Below, piece after piece: positions 9,662 through 18,507 of a stretch of 64,000 nucleotides of DNA. The translations under genes and the position numbers were made by a program. This DNA is from JAHJCW01 sp965369995 (lineage in GTDB: Bacteria > Fidelibacterota > Marinisomatia > Marinisomatales > JAHJCW01). The stretch covers positions 10,204-74,203 of the forward strand of contig CBDURO010000005.1 of NCBI GenBank assembly GCA_965369995.1, read 5' to 3'. The notes under the pieces were generated by a model. That model did no database searches. It was not told the DNA's origin and saw nothing but the letters and a program-made list of their open reading frames with translations. Within the stretch, counting starts at the first letter, position 1. The number at the start of each line of letters is the position of its first letter.

Positions 9662-10450
9662 ATGAAAAGATTTTCCTACAGCAGTTTAGAAACGTATAAG
9701 AAATGTCCTGCTCAATTCAAAATCAGATATATTGATAATGTTCGGAAGCCGGATGAAAGTATTGAAGCGTTCATGGGTAAAAGGGTGCATGAAGCGTTGG
9801 AATATTTGTATAATGAAGTATTAGATGGACGTATTCCTTTTTTTGACCATGTAGTTGATAAATACAATTCAAATTGGCAAGATAATTGGCATAATCGTGT
9901 AGGTATCGTAATGACTGAAAATTTAACAAATTATTACAGGAACTTAGGTGAAGATTGTGTTGCTCGATATTATCGAAAATACTCTCCATTTGAAGAACCT
10001 CAAGTTGGCAACGAAATTGAATTAAATTTTACTCTAGACGGAGATGATAAATATGCAATTAAAGGAATTGTTGATAGATTAGATCATGATGGAGATGGTA
10101 ATTGGGAAATCCACGATTATAAATCGGGCAAACGTGCACTAACTCAAAGTCAAGCGGATAAAGATAATCAGTTGGCGCTGTATCAAATTGGGTTGATGAG
10201 TAAAGATAAAGAGATTAAATCCGTAAAATTAGTTTGGCATTTTTTGCAACATGGAATAAAAGTTGAATCTGTTCGGACTGAGAAACAATTGGATGATCTG
10301 TCTAAAAATATTAAGAGACAAATTGATAAAATTCATTTGCAAATGAATAGTGGAGGAGAGTTTCCCGCTAAGAAATCAATCTTATGTAATTGGTGTTATT
10401 ATTGGGAAGAGTGTCCAGCACAATTTGGTCCAAATCCATTTATTAAATAA
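9662..10450 (+). CDS. RecB-like PD-(D/E)XK nuclease with probable Fe-S cluster
   Basis: This is a stand-alone 262-residue nuclease of the RecB/AddB/Cas4-like family. The N-terminus has FSYSSLETYKKCPAQFK and the catalytic core reads GIVDRLDHDGDG then WEIHDYKSGK, giving the D...(D/E)XK pattern. One Cys near the N-terminus (KKCPAQ) plus three at the C-terminus (CNWCYYWEEC) form the four-Cys arrangement that holds a 4Fe-4S cluster in AddB and Cas4. No helicase is fused or adjacent. It starts 14 bases after the GWxTD gene. A DNA-end processing or repair role is likely; there is no CRISPR array here, so Cas4 is not supported. Confidence 0.85.
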   Translation: MKRFSYSSLETYKKCPAQFKIRYIDNVRKPDESIEAFMGKRVHEALEYLYNEVLDGRIPFFDHVVDKYNSNWQDNWHNRVGIVMTENLTNYYRNLGEDCVARYYRKYSPFEEPQVGNEIELNFTLDGDDKYAIKGIVDRLDHDGDGNWEIHDYKSGKRALTQSQADKDNQLALYQIGLMSKDKEIKSVKLVWHFLQHGIKVESVRTEKQLDDLSKNIKRQIDKIHLQMNSGGEFPAKKSILCNWCYYWEECPAQFGPNPFIK

Positions 10451-10539
10451 CTTTGGAAGTCTAATATATTCAGACGATATTATATTATTTATTGTTTTCC
10501 AATTTTTAAATAATTATTATTACAGTTAAATTCTACCTA

Positions 10540-11067
10540 GTGATTTTAAAATTATCCAAATCCGAACTCTCAGAATTAAAAAAAGTACTTCAATCAAAAG
10601 TACTTAATAGTATTAAGAATATTGATATTTATATACTTCGCAATATTAGCGAACGTTTAGATGATAGTGCATCTGTAAAATTATATGTTGATGGTGCGGC
10701 GGATTTGCACACAAAAACAGCGGGAATCGGTGGTGTATTTTATCGCAACGGTGATGAATTATTCAGTTTTTCAGAATTTATTGGAAGCGCAACCAATAAT
10801 GAAGCAGAGTATAAAGCATTAATCAAAGGACTTGAAGAATCACATAATCTAAATATATTTAATATCAACATATTTGCAGATAGCGAGTTGATTGTAAAGC
10901 AGATAAACGGTAATTATAAAGTTAAAAATGAGCGTATGCAAGTACTCCATAGTAAAGCAATTAGTCTGTTTAAAAATTTCAGTTCTTGGTCTATAACTTA
11001 TATTCCACGAGAGAAAAATTCAGTAGCTGATAAATTATCTAAAGATGGTATGAGGAGAAAAAAATGA
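10540..11067 (+). CDS. Ribonuclease HI-like protein
   Basis: This is an RNase H-fold protein of 175 residues, with about 50 extra N-terminal residues before the core. The four acidic catalytic positions are present: Asp in LYVDGAAD, Glu in NNEAEYKAL, Asp in FADSELIV and Asp in SVADKLSKDG. It should cleave RNA in RNA-DNA hybrids. The form resembles the short RNase HI/reverse-transcriptase-like group (RnhA-like, as in YpdQ or the Rv2228c N-terminus) rather than E. coli RnhA. The start is a GTG with no clear ribosome binding site, so the N-terminal extent is uncertain. It overlaps the next gene by 4 bases. Confidence 0.82.
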   Translation: MILKLSKSELSELKKVLQSKVLNSIKNIDIYILRNISERLDDSASVKLYVDGAADLHTKTAGIGGVFYRNGDELFSFSEFIGSATNNEAEYKALIKGLEESHNLNIFNINIFADSELIVKQINGNYKVKNERMQVLHSKAISLFKNFSSWSITYIPREKNSVADKLSKDGMRRKK

Positions 11068-12125
11068 AAGCACTTATTACTGCCGGAGGACACGGAACAC
11101 GGCTAAGGCCAATAACTCATACTCAAAATAAACATTTGATACCAATTGCTAACAAGTTGATGTTAGACTATGCATTAGAATATGTCCGTGAAGCCAATAT
11201 TATTGATGTTGCAATAATAATTAATGTAGGGGATGATTCCATTAGATCTGAATTCGGAGATGGTAGTAGTCGGAATATTAAAATTACTTATATCCCGCAG
11301 GATGCACCGCTTGGATTAGCTCATGTTGTTAAAATATCTGAGAATTTTATAGGAGATGATCCTTTTATTTTTTATTTGGGTGATAATATTTTAGTCGGGG
11401 GAGTTAGTAGATTTGTTACAGAATTCAAAAATGCGAATTCTAATTGTCATCTTGCACTAAGTAAAGTACCGGATCCAAATCGCTTTGGTGTAGCAGAAAT
11501 TAAGGATAACAAAATTATAGGAATCGAAGAAAAACCAAGTGTTCCAAAAAGTAATTTGGCAGTTACCGGTATCTATTTATATGATAATAATATTTTTGAA
11601 GCGGTTAATAATATCAAACCTTCAACGCGAGGCGAGTTAGAGATTTCAGATGCACATCAGTATTTATTAGATAAAGGTTATCATATTAGTTACTCAGAAA
11701 TAACCGGTTGGTGGAAAGATACTGGTAAACCTTCTGATTTATTGGAAGCAAACCGCTTAGTACTTGATAATATAGACGATAGTAGAGATGGAATAATAAC
11801 TAATACTGAAGTATCCGGTAATTTACAAACCGGTAAAAATGTAAAAATAATTAACTCAAAAATTGATGGACCCGTTATAATTGGCGATGACTCCATTATT
11901 GAAAACGCACATATTACACCCCATACTTCAATTGGAAGGCGTTGTGAAATTATTAATAGCGAAGTTGGTTATTCTATAATTATGAGCGATAGCAAAATAA
12001 AAAATGTTACAGATAAAATTACCGGCTCATTATTGGGAAATGATGTACAAATAATCGGTAATAATAAAGACCAGTCGGCACATAGGTTTATATTAGGTGA
12101 CCAAAGTAGAATAGAAGTTGATTAA
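11064..12125 (+). CDS. Sugar-phosphate nucleotidyltransferase, long dTDP-glucose synthase type
   Basis: This is a nucleotidyltransferase that joins a sugar 1-phosphate to a nucleoside triphosphate. The N-terminal Rossmann domain has the loop AGGHGTRLRPITHTQNKHLI and the signature YLGDNILVGG; the C-terminal 110 residues form hexapeptide repeats of a left-handed beta helix (GKNVKIINSKIDGPVIIGDD). Its 353 residues match the long glucose-1-phosphate thymidylyltransferase group of archaea and actinomycetes, not the shorter RmlA. An rmlD homologue lies 42 kb downstream, consistent with dTDP-rhamnose use, but the nucleotide and sugar are inferred. A GAGGAG precedes the start, and it overlaps the RNase H gene by 4 bases. 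Confidence 0.83.
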   Translation: MKALITAGGHGTRLRPITHTQNKHLIPIANKLMLDYALEYVREANIIDVAIIINVGDDSIRSEFGDGSSRNIKITYIPQDAPLGLAHVVKISENFIGDDPFIFYLGDNILVGGVSRFVTEFKNANSNCHLALSKVPDPNRFGVAEIKDNKIIGIEEKPSVPKSNLAVTGIYLYDNNIFEAVNNIKPSTRGELEISDAHQYLLDKGYHISYSEITGWWKDTGKPSDLLEANRLVLDNIDDSRDGIITNTEVSGNLQTGKNVKIINSKIDGPVIIGDDSIIENAHITPHTSIGRRCEIINSEVGYSIIMSDSKIKNVTDKITGSLLGNDVQIIGNNKDQSAHRFILGDQSRIEVD

Positions 12126-12228
12126 AATAATTACTCAAATTCATTTTATTAATTATCAGAATCAGTTTTAATTTCACTAACTTAACAGTCTGTATTTTAT
12201 GATATTATTACAAATTTGAACATTTTAA

Positions 12229-13257
12229 ATGAATATATTTGACAAAATTTCTAATGTTTTTAATTGGGTTTCCGGTGATATTGCTATCGATTTGGGAACA
12301 GCCAATACTTTAATTTATCTTAGCGGACAGGGAATTGTAATCAATGAACCATCAATTGTAGCGCGTTCCATTCATGATGATAAGGTGATTGCTGTCGGTA
12401 ATAACGCTAAAGCGATGATGGGGAAAACACATCGTGGATTAGAAACTATACGACCATTACGAGATGGCGTTATCGCCAATTTCAATATGACTGATGAAAT
12501 GCTGCAAGGATTTATAAGAAAGATAAATCTAAACAGATTAGCAAGACCAAAGATGGTAATATCCGTTCCTTCAGGTGTGACAGAAGTCGAAAGAAGAGCT
12601 GTTAAAGATTCCGGTGAGAGAGCAAATGCTAAAGAAGTATTCTTAATCGAAGAACCGATGGCTGCAGCTATTGGTATAGGATTGGATATCAGCAAACCGG
12701 TTGGAAATATAATTGTTGATATTGGAGGCGGTACTACAGAGGTTGCTGTAATAGCACTAAACGGAGTAGTTTCTAAAGAAACAATCAGAATCGCTGGTGA
12801 TGAAATGGATGATGCAATTGTACAATGGTTTAAAAATGAACATAAGCTTGACATCGGAATTCCTACCGGAGAAGCTATTAAGATAACTGTCGGTTCAGCG
12901 ATGAGAATGAAAGCGGAAACGATATCAGTAAAAGGAAGAGATCTTGTTTCGGGAATTCCAAAAGTTGTCGACGTCTCATCGGATGAAATCCGACAAGCTT
13001 TGAAAGATTCAGTAAATAATATTGTTGAAGCGATAAGAAGAGCATTTGAACAAACTCCGCCAGAGCTTGCATCCGATATTATTGATAGGGGAATTATTTT
13101 AACCGGTGGTGGTTCATTGTTAAGAGGATTAGATCAAATTATTCGTGAGAGAACTAAAGTTCCTGTAAACGTTTCTGAAAATGCTATATTAGCAGTCGTA
13201 CAAGGGACTGGTATAGTACTCGAAAATTTAGACAAATATGAGGCTATTTTGATGTAA
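12229..13257 (+). CDS. mreB: Rod shape-determining protein MreB
   Basis: This is the bacterial actin that forms membrane-associated filaments guiding lateral cell-wall synthesis. It is 342 residues, full length, with the phosphate 1 loop IDLGTANTLIY, the phosphate 2 loop VDIGGGTTEVAVI and the adenosine motif ILTGGGSLLRGLD. It is the first gene of the shape operon mreB-mreC-mreD-mrdA-rodA; mreC starts on the next base after its stop. The 103-base spacer before it has TTAACA (12182) and TATTAT (12203) as a weak promoter candidate. Confidence 0.97.
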   Translation: MNIFDKISNVFNWVSGDIAIDLGTANTLIYLSGQGIVINEPSIVARSIHDDKVIAVGNNAKAMMGKTHRGLETIRPLRDGVIANFNMTDEMLQGFIRKINLNRLARPKMVISVPSGVTEVERRAVKDSGERANAKEVFLIEEPMAAAIGIGLDISKPVGNIIVDIGGGTTEVAVIALNGVVSKETIRIAGDEMDDAIVQWFKNEHKLDIGIPTGEAIKITVGSAMRMKAETISVKGRDLVSGIPKVVDVSSDEIRQALKDSVNNIVEAIRRAFEQTPPELASDIIDRGIILTGGGSLLRGLDQIIRERTKVPVNVSENAILAVVQGTGIVLENLDKYEAILM

Positions 13258-14058
13258 ATGCTTGCTAAACTTTTAGTAATAATTCAAAAAAATAAGCATC
13301 ACCTTACATTTATTTTATCTGTAATTATTTCTTTTATTTTTATTTATAACAGCGATTCAAACCAATTAACACAGTTTCGTCTAACTGTAAATAAAATAAC
13401 AACGTATATTAAATCGCCGTTTATAAGATTTAATATACTTGCCAATGCGGCTCAGGAAAATGACATATTGCGTGAGCGATTAATGTTTCTGTCACTTGAA
13501 AAAGAAACATTGCTTGAATATGAAGCTGAAAATGTAAAACTCAAGGAATTATTAAATTTCAAGAGAGAAACCACAATTGAAATAATTCCCGCAAAAGTCA
13601 CAAATATGGGGTTGACATCAAATTTACTTTCAATGACTATTGATGTTGGATTAGACGCGGGAGTTAAAAAAAATAACCCTATTCTTACTCCTTCCGGAAT
13701 CATCGGTAAAATATCCGTTGTAAAGAAAAAGTCATCGATCGTTCAACTAATTAGTGATCCGGATTTTCGTATCGGTGTCCGATTTTTACCAAGCGGGGCA
13801 ACCGGTATTTTAAGATGGCGGACAAATAATATATGTGATGTTCGGGAAGTATATAAAAATTCAGAAATAAATGTTGGTGATAGGGTTATTACTTCAGGAT
13901 TAAGCGATATATTCCCGGCTGATTTACCTATTGGTATTGTAACTAGCGTAACTCATGATCGAAGTCAATTTCAAAAGATTGTATCGATACGGATTGAAGA
14001 CAATTTAAGTTCCCTTATTTTTGTTTTTGTTATAATAAATGAGGAAACATATCAATGA
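13258..14058 (+). CDS. mreC: Rod shape-determining protein MreC
   Basis: This is a bitopic inner-membrane protein of the elongasome that links MreB to the periplasmic synthases PBP2 and RodA. It has 266 residues, one N-terminal membrane helix (LTFILSVIISFIFIYN), a coiled coil near residues 60-100 (ENDILRERLMFLSLEKETLL) and the periplasmic beta domain with VITSGLSDIFPADLPIG. It begins immediately after the mreB stop and overlaps mreD by 4 bases. Order and family agree fully. Confidence 0.94.
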   Translation: MLAKLLVIIQKNKHHLTFILSVIISFIFIYNSDSNQLTQFRLTVNKITTYIKSPFIRFNILANAAQENDILRERLMFLSLEKETLLEYEAENVKLKELLNFKRETTIEIIPAKVTNMGLTSNLLSMTIDVGLDAGVKKNNPILTPSGIIGKISVVKKKSSIVQLISDPDFRIGVRFLPSGATGILRWRTNNICDVREVYKNSEINVGDRVITSGLSDIFPADLPIGIVTSVTHDRSQFQKIVSIRIEDNLSSLIFVFVIINEETYQ

Positions 14059-14522
14059 AAAAATATGGTTTAATTTTTATTATTGTATTATTAATGCAAA
14101 TATTCCTTTCGAATCTTTTATCAATTGGTGGTGTTCGTCCTGATTTTTTAATAATCTTTGTTCTTTATTTTGCAGTTATCTATGGAAGTTTTAAAGGAGT
14201 ATTGACAGGATTTAGTATAGGAATTATAATAAGTATTTTTGACGGTGGGTTGACAGTCGGTTTATTATCGTTAATATATTCAATTGTTGGATATGCGGGT
14301 GGTTTTTTAAAAACCCAACATTACAAAATGGTTCCTGCCTTTTTTAATGTTTCATGCTTTTTAATAATATTTGGCAGTTTTTTGATTTACACATACTTCA
14401 ACTATGATTTTTTATTTTATAATGATTTAAAGATATTTCTTTTAACGTGGTTAAAAACTTCCTTATACACATTATCTATTTTAGCAATACTTCAATTTAT
14501 AGTACCGTTGCGACGAACTTGA
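14055..14522 (+). CDS. mreD: Rod shape-determining protein MreD
   Basis: This is a small integral membrane protein (155 residues) of the elongasome with about five hydrophobic segments. Sequence conservation in MreD is low. The typical N-terminal VRPDFLIIFVLYFAVIYG and the later LKTSLYTLSILAILQFIVPL are present. Position between mreC (4-base overlap) and the PBP2 gene (1-base gap) supports the call as much as sequence does. Confidence 0.9.
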   Translation: MKKYGLIFIIVLLMQIFLSNLLSIGGVRPDFLIIFVLYFAVIYGSFKGVLTGFSIGIIISIFDGGLTVGLLSLIYSIVGYAGGFLKTQHYKMVPAFFNVSCFLIIFGSFLIYTYFNYDFLFYNDLKIFLLTWLKTSLYTLSILAILQFIVPLRRT

Positions 14523-14523
14523 A

Positions 14524-16311
14524 ATGTTAAAAACCAGTAATGATACATCTATTAGACAATATATCACTTTAAATGTAATAGTTTTAATTGTATTTAGTAT
14601 TTTAATTGTAAAGTTTTTTCAATTACAAGTTATACGACATAATAAATACAAAGAAAAAGCCAATATCAATAGTATAAGAGTTGAAAGTCTACATGCCCCA
14701 AGAGGCTCAATCCTTGATAGAAATGGAGAAATTATTGTTGATAACGCGCCTACCTATGTGTTAATTGCTTTACCGAATGTTATTGGTAATATAGACAGCA
14801 CGATTTCAATTATAAGCCAATTATTAAATTGTGATTCTACATTACTATCTGAAAATTATAAAAAATATTACTATGGATATTTCACACCGGTACGTTTGAT
14901 CAAGGATTTAACATTTGAGCAAATTTCTCGCTTAGAAGAGCATAAGCTCGATTTGCCGGGCATCGATTATAAACAAATTCAAGAGAGACATTATGCGTCT
15001 AATATGAATGGATCGCATTTCCTTGGTTATGTAGTTGAAGTTGATAGAATCAATATTAAAAATATTTCCAATTCTGATGAATATAATTATGGAGATTTGA
15101 TTGGATGGAGCGGATTAGAAAAATCATACGAAGGTTACCTACGAGATCAAAAAGGCGTTGAGTATAAAGCAGTAGACGCTTATGGTAGGTTTATCGGCGA
15201 AATAACAGATAGGAATAAAATATTACCTAAGCCAGGTAAAGATTTAGTAACTACCATAGATTCTAAACTTCAGAAGTATGTTGAAGATTTGATGATTGGG
15301 AAACGCGGATGTGTTATAATTGGTGAGCCGGAAACCGGAGAAATATTTAGTTTTGTTAATTCACCAAGTTATTCGCCCGATTTATTTACCGGGGTTACTC
15401 TGTCTAATGAATGGAATCAAATATTGAATGATCCTGATAAACCATTATTAAATCGAATAACTCGTGGTTTATATCCTCCGGCGTCAACTTTTAAAATGAT
15501 TGCATTAGCATACATATTGGAACACGAAGTTATCAGTCCAAATAAACAAATCTATTGTTCCGGTAAATATCGACTTGGAAATCGCATATTTAGATGTTGG
15601 AATGAAGCTGGTCATGGTTATGTTGATTTGGATAAAGCATTAATAGAATCTTGTGATGTGTATTTTTATAATGTTATACAAAATATACCTTTAGATGACT
15701 GGGCAGAATTATGCAGACAGTTTGGATTTGGGCAAAAAACAGGAATAGATTTGCCATCGGAAAGTTCCGGTAATGTGCCTGATGAGAAATATTTTAATTT
15801 ACGATATGGTGAAAGAGGGTGGACCCGAGGACTAAAATTGAATATTTCAATTGGTCAAGGTGAAATTTTAGTAACTCCAATACAATTATTAACATACATA
15901 AATTTATTTTTTACAAATGGTAGTACAAAACAACCGCACTTTACAGAATCTTCCAGAGTAAAAAATGTAAAAATTGAAAATATATCGAAAAACACATGGG
16001 ATAGATTAAACAGTTTACTTTTTCGAATTGTCAACGATAAAAAAGGAACCGGTCAGTTAGCTAATCCACATATTGATGGTTTAAAGGTGGCGGGTAAAAC
16101 CGGTACAGCAGAAAATCCACATGGTGAACCACACGCATTGTTTATCGGTTATGCGGTGAAAGACGATATAAAGCGTTCGTTTGTTATTTTGTTAGAAAAT
16201 GTCGGACATGGCGGTGATGAAGCGGCTCCAATTGCACGTGAAATATTATCGTATATTTATGAAGATTTTAATATGGAGAATAACAATAAAAATGTTATCA
16301 ATGCGGAATAA
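14524..16311 (+). CDS. mrdA: Penicillin-binding protein 2, elongasome transpeptidase
   Basis: This is the class B transpeptidase that cross-links peptidoglycan during cell elongation, working with RodA. It has 595 residues, an N-terminal membrane anchor (YITLNVIVLIVFSILIVKFF), the pedestal domain and the transpeptidase domain with PASTFK (active Ser321, Lys324), SCD near residue 378 (ESCDVYFYN) and KTGT at 525-528. PRGSILDRNG near residue 59 is typical of class B PBPs. It sits between mreD and rodA, the usual order, with a short overlap into rodA. Confidence 0.95.
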   Translation: MLKTSNDTSIRQYITLNVIVLIVFSILIVKFFQLQVIRHNKYKEKANINSIRVESLHAPRGSILDRNGEIIVDNAPTYVLIALPNVIGNIDSTISIISQLLNCDSTLLSENYKKYYYGYFTPVRLIKDLTFEQISRLEEHKLDLPGIDYKQIQERHYASNMNGSHFLGYVVEVDRINIKNISNSDEYNYGDLIGWSGLEKSYEGYLRDQKGVEYKAVDAYGRFIGEITDRNKILPKPGKDLVTTIDSKLQKYVEDLMIGKRGCVIIGEPETGEIFSFVNSPSYSPDLFTGVTLSNEWNQILNDPDKPLLNRITRGLYPPASTFKMIALAYILEHEVISPNKQIYCSGKYRLGNRIFRCWNEAGHGYVDLDKALIESCDVYFYNVIQNIPLDDWAELCRQFGFGQKTGIDLPSESSGNVPDEKYFNLRYGERGWTRGLKLNISIGQGEILVTPIQLLTYINLFFTNGSTKQPHFTESSRVKNVKIENISKNTWDRLNSLLFRIVNDKKGTGQLANPHIDGLKVAGKTGTAENPHGEPHALFIGYAVKDDIKRSFVILLENVGHGGDEAAPIAREILSYIYEDFNMENNNKNVINAE

Positions 16312-17512
16312 AACTATAAAAGTATATATAATAATAATTCCGATTGTGTTTTTAATTATTATTAGCTTGATGGCACTATATAGTATTTCACTTCATCAAA
16401 ATATACAATTTTATTCATCTTCATTTTTTAAGCAATTAATATTCTTGATATTTGGAATTGTTGCAATGATTGTTATGCTCAATATTCCTATTAAGCTATA
16501 TCATAAGTATAGTATAATTATATATATATTAGCCATAATTGCAATCATTGTACCATTATTTATCAGTTCATCTATATCTGCAAATCGTTGGATACAGGTT
16601 GGTTCGATTGGAGTTCAACCTTCGGAATATGCTAAATGGATTTCTATCATTTTTCTTGCAAGATATTTATCGGATAGAAATATAAAAATGGATAATATGT
16701 TATCGTTTATAATACCTATATTGATTATTCTTTTACCCGCATTAATTGTATTTAGTCAACCCGACTTAGGTACTGCGATAATTATGATAGCGCCCATCTT
16801 GCCAATACTTTTTTGGGTCAAAGCCCGTCCTTATCATCTATTTATACTAATTGCACCAATTTTTAGCATATTGACAGCATTTCATAATATTTCCTTTACA
16901 TTGTGGGGCATTGTATTATTGGCTATAATTTTATTATCGAAACCGAAAATTTGGCAAGGTATTACCGTATTTTTCGGAAATATATTTCTTGGACTTTTAG
17001 CACCGGTCTTCTGGAATATTCTCTATCCGTATCAACAAAAGCGAATACTAACTTTATTTAATCCTGAACTTGATCCATTGGGTGCGGCTTATCAAATAAT
17101 ACAAAGTCAGACTGCCATCGGCTCGGGTGGATTATTTGGAAAAGGTTGGATGCTAGGAACGCAAACACAATTGAAATTTTTACCGGTTCAAGAAACTGAT
17201 TTTATATTATCAGTGATCGGCGAGGAATTTGGTTTCGTTGCCATATTAGCAATTTTTTTATTGTATGCTTTTATTATTTACAAGATTATCCAATTTGCAT
17301 ATATTGTTAAAGATCGGTTTACGAGTATTATATTAATTGGTATTGCATCTATCTTATTAGCGCAAGTATTTGTTAATGCTGCTATGACAGTCGGATTAAT
17401 TCCGGTAAAAGGCTTACCGTTGCCGTTTATATCGTATGGAGGGTCGTTTTTAGTATCTTCATTCATGATGATAGGAATAGTTCTTAATTTTGCATCGCAT
17501 TGGTCCGATTAA
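16292..17512 (+). CDS. rodA: Peptidoglycan glycosyltransferase RodA
   Basis: This is a SEDS-family multi-pass membrane enzyme that polymerises lipid II glycan strands for elongation. About ten membrane helices are visible, together with the family segments NRWIQVGSIGVQPSEYAKW, GTAIIM and ETDFILSVIGEEFGF, and the end LPFISYGGSFLVSSFMMIG. I chose ATG 16292, giving 406 residues with a 20-base overlap of mrdA. The frame is open back to 16199, but that would overlap mrdA by 113 bases and add a hydrophilic extension. GGAGA lies 12 bases before 16292, which is far; ATG 16301 is an alternative. Confidence 0.93.
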   Translation: MLSMRNKTIKVYIIIIPIVFLIIISLMALYSISLHQNIQFYSSSFFKQLIFLIFGIVAMIVMLNIPIKLYHKYSIIIYILAIIAIIVPLFISSSISANRWIQVGSIGVQPSEYAKWISIIFLARYLSDRNIKMDNMLSFIIPILIILLPALIVFSQPDLGTAIIMIAPILPILFWVKARPYHLFILIAPIFSILTAFHNISFTLWGIVLLAIILLSKPKIWQGITVFFGNIFLGLLAPVFWNILYPYQQKRILTLFNPELDPLGAAYQIIQSQTAIGSGGLFGKGWMLGTQTQLKFLPVQETDFILSVIGEEFGFVAILAIFLLYAFIIYKIIQFAYIVKDRFTSIILIGIASILLAQVFVNAAMTVGLIPVKGLPLPFISYGGSFLVSSFMMIGIVLNFASHWSD

Positions 17513-17652
17513 TGTAATATATTGTAGATGAATTAATAAAATTGTAAACTCGACCCTCTCATTTGATGTATTAATTTCCAATTTATGTTGTTGGGTATTG
17601 TGTATGAATATGTCATGTGAGAAATAACTATAAAAATTAAAAGATAAATTAT

Positions 17653-18480
17653 ATGTCAAAAAAATTATTCTATGTAACAACTGAAATGACACCTTTCGCG
17701 AGTGTATCGCCCTTAGGCGATTTTTCAGTCAATATTCCGTTAAAACTGCAAGAAATGCATCATGATATCCGCACAATAGCTCCTAAATACGGTTTTATTA
17801 GTGAAAGGAAATATATCCTTCGTGAGGTAATTAGACTGCGAGACATACCTTTTGAATTTGATGGTGAAAGTATTAGCACTTCAGCTAAAAGCGCTTTTAT
17901 ACCAAAGACAAGAGTGCAAGTGTATTTTCTTGAACACACAGAGTGGTTTAAACCGTTATCGAATTTGCTTTATAAATCTAAAAATGGTCGTATTTTAACC
18001 GATAATGATGTTCGTTCGGCATTTTTCAGTAATTCTGTTTTAGCAACATTACCTCATCTTTTTTGGAGTCCTGATGTAATACTTTGCAGTGGATGGCAAT
18101 CAGCACTAATTCCTGCTTTATATAAGCAAAAATTTGAAGGTGGTGAGTTTTATAAAGATATTAAAACGGTGCAGTTAATACACTGGCTTGATGAATATCC
18201 CAAATTTAGTCGTGATGCATATAAGAAAGCTGGAATTGAAATTCCAAAATCTTTAGATAAAAAAGTAATTAATGCTTATAGTATATCAGCAGAATACGCT
18301 GATGCAATTATTTTGCTTAATCAACCTGGTAATGATATGAGTAAAGAATTACTTAAAATTGATGGTGTAAAGAAAAATAAATCGAAAATTCATATCATTA
18401 ATATTGATTATACAGAATCTCCGGATTATTCAGAGGTAGCAACAAAGATTAACGAAGTTATTGAGAAACTTTCCGCTTAA
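17653..18480 (+). CDS. Truncated glycogen/starch synthase-like protein (GT5 N-terminal domain only)
   Basis: This 275-residue protein resembles the N-terminal half of GT5 starch synthases (ETHR-like start FYVTTEMTPF, then RTIAPKYGFISERKY, and SPDVILCSGWQSALIPAL), but there is no C-terminal nucleotide-sugar domain. The KxGGL ADP-glucose loop expected after TPFA reads SVSPLGDF, so ordinary synthase activity is unlikely. From memory of the family, Bacteroidota carry a very similar protein of about 270 residues upstream of a DUF4270 lipoprotein; the next gene here fits that order. It starts a new unit after a 140-base spacer. Its real role is unknown. Confidence 0.75.
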   Translation: MSKKLFYVTTEMTPFASVSPLGDFSVNIPLKLQEMHHDIRTIAPKYGFISERKYILREVIRLRDIPFEFDGESISTSAKSAFIPKTRVQVYFLEHTEWFKPLSNLLYKSKNGRILTDNDVRSAFFSNSVLATLPHLFWSPDVILCSGWQSALIPALYKQKFEGGEFYKDIKTVQLIHWLDEYPKFSRDAYKKAGIEIPKSLDKKVINAYSISAEYADAIILLNQPGNDMSKELLKIDGVKKNKSKIHIINIDYTESPDYSEVATKINEVIEKLSA

Positions 18481-18507
18481 TAGCACGTAGTAACTTCAAA
18501 TAATCTT

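Noticed and set aside
9662..10450. Cas4 or a CRISPR-related nuclease
   Set aside because: The Fe-S nuclease fold is compatible, but there is no repeat-spacer array or other cas gene in the window.
10459..10475. Terminator after the RecB-like nuclease gene
   Set aside because: GTCT/AGAC gives only a 4-bp stem and no T-run follows.
12372..12854. Minus-strand ORF of 160 codons inside mreB
   Set aside because: It lies fully opposite a clear mreB and codes a low-complexity Ser/Ile-rich peptide with no family resemblance.
16199..16291. Longer RodA start at 16199
   Set aside because: It would overlap mrdA by 113 bases and add a hydrophilic N-terminus not typical of RodA; it is the mrdA sequence read in another frame.
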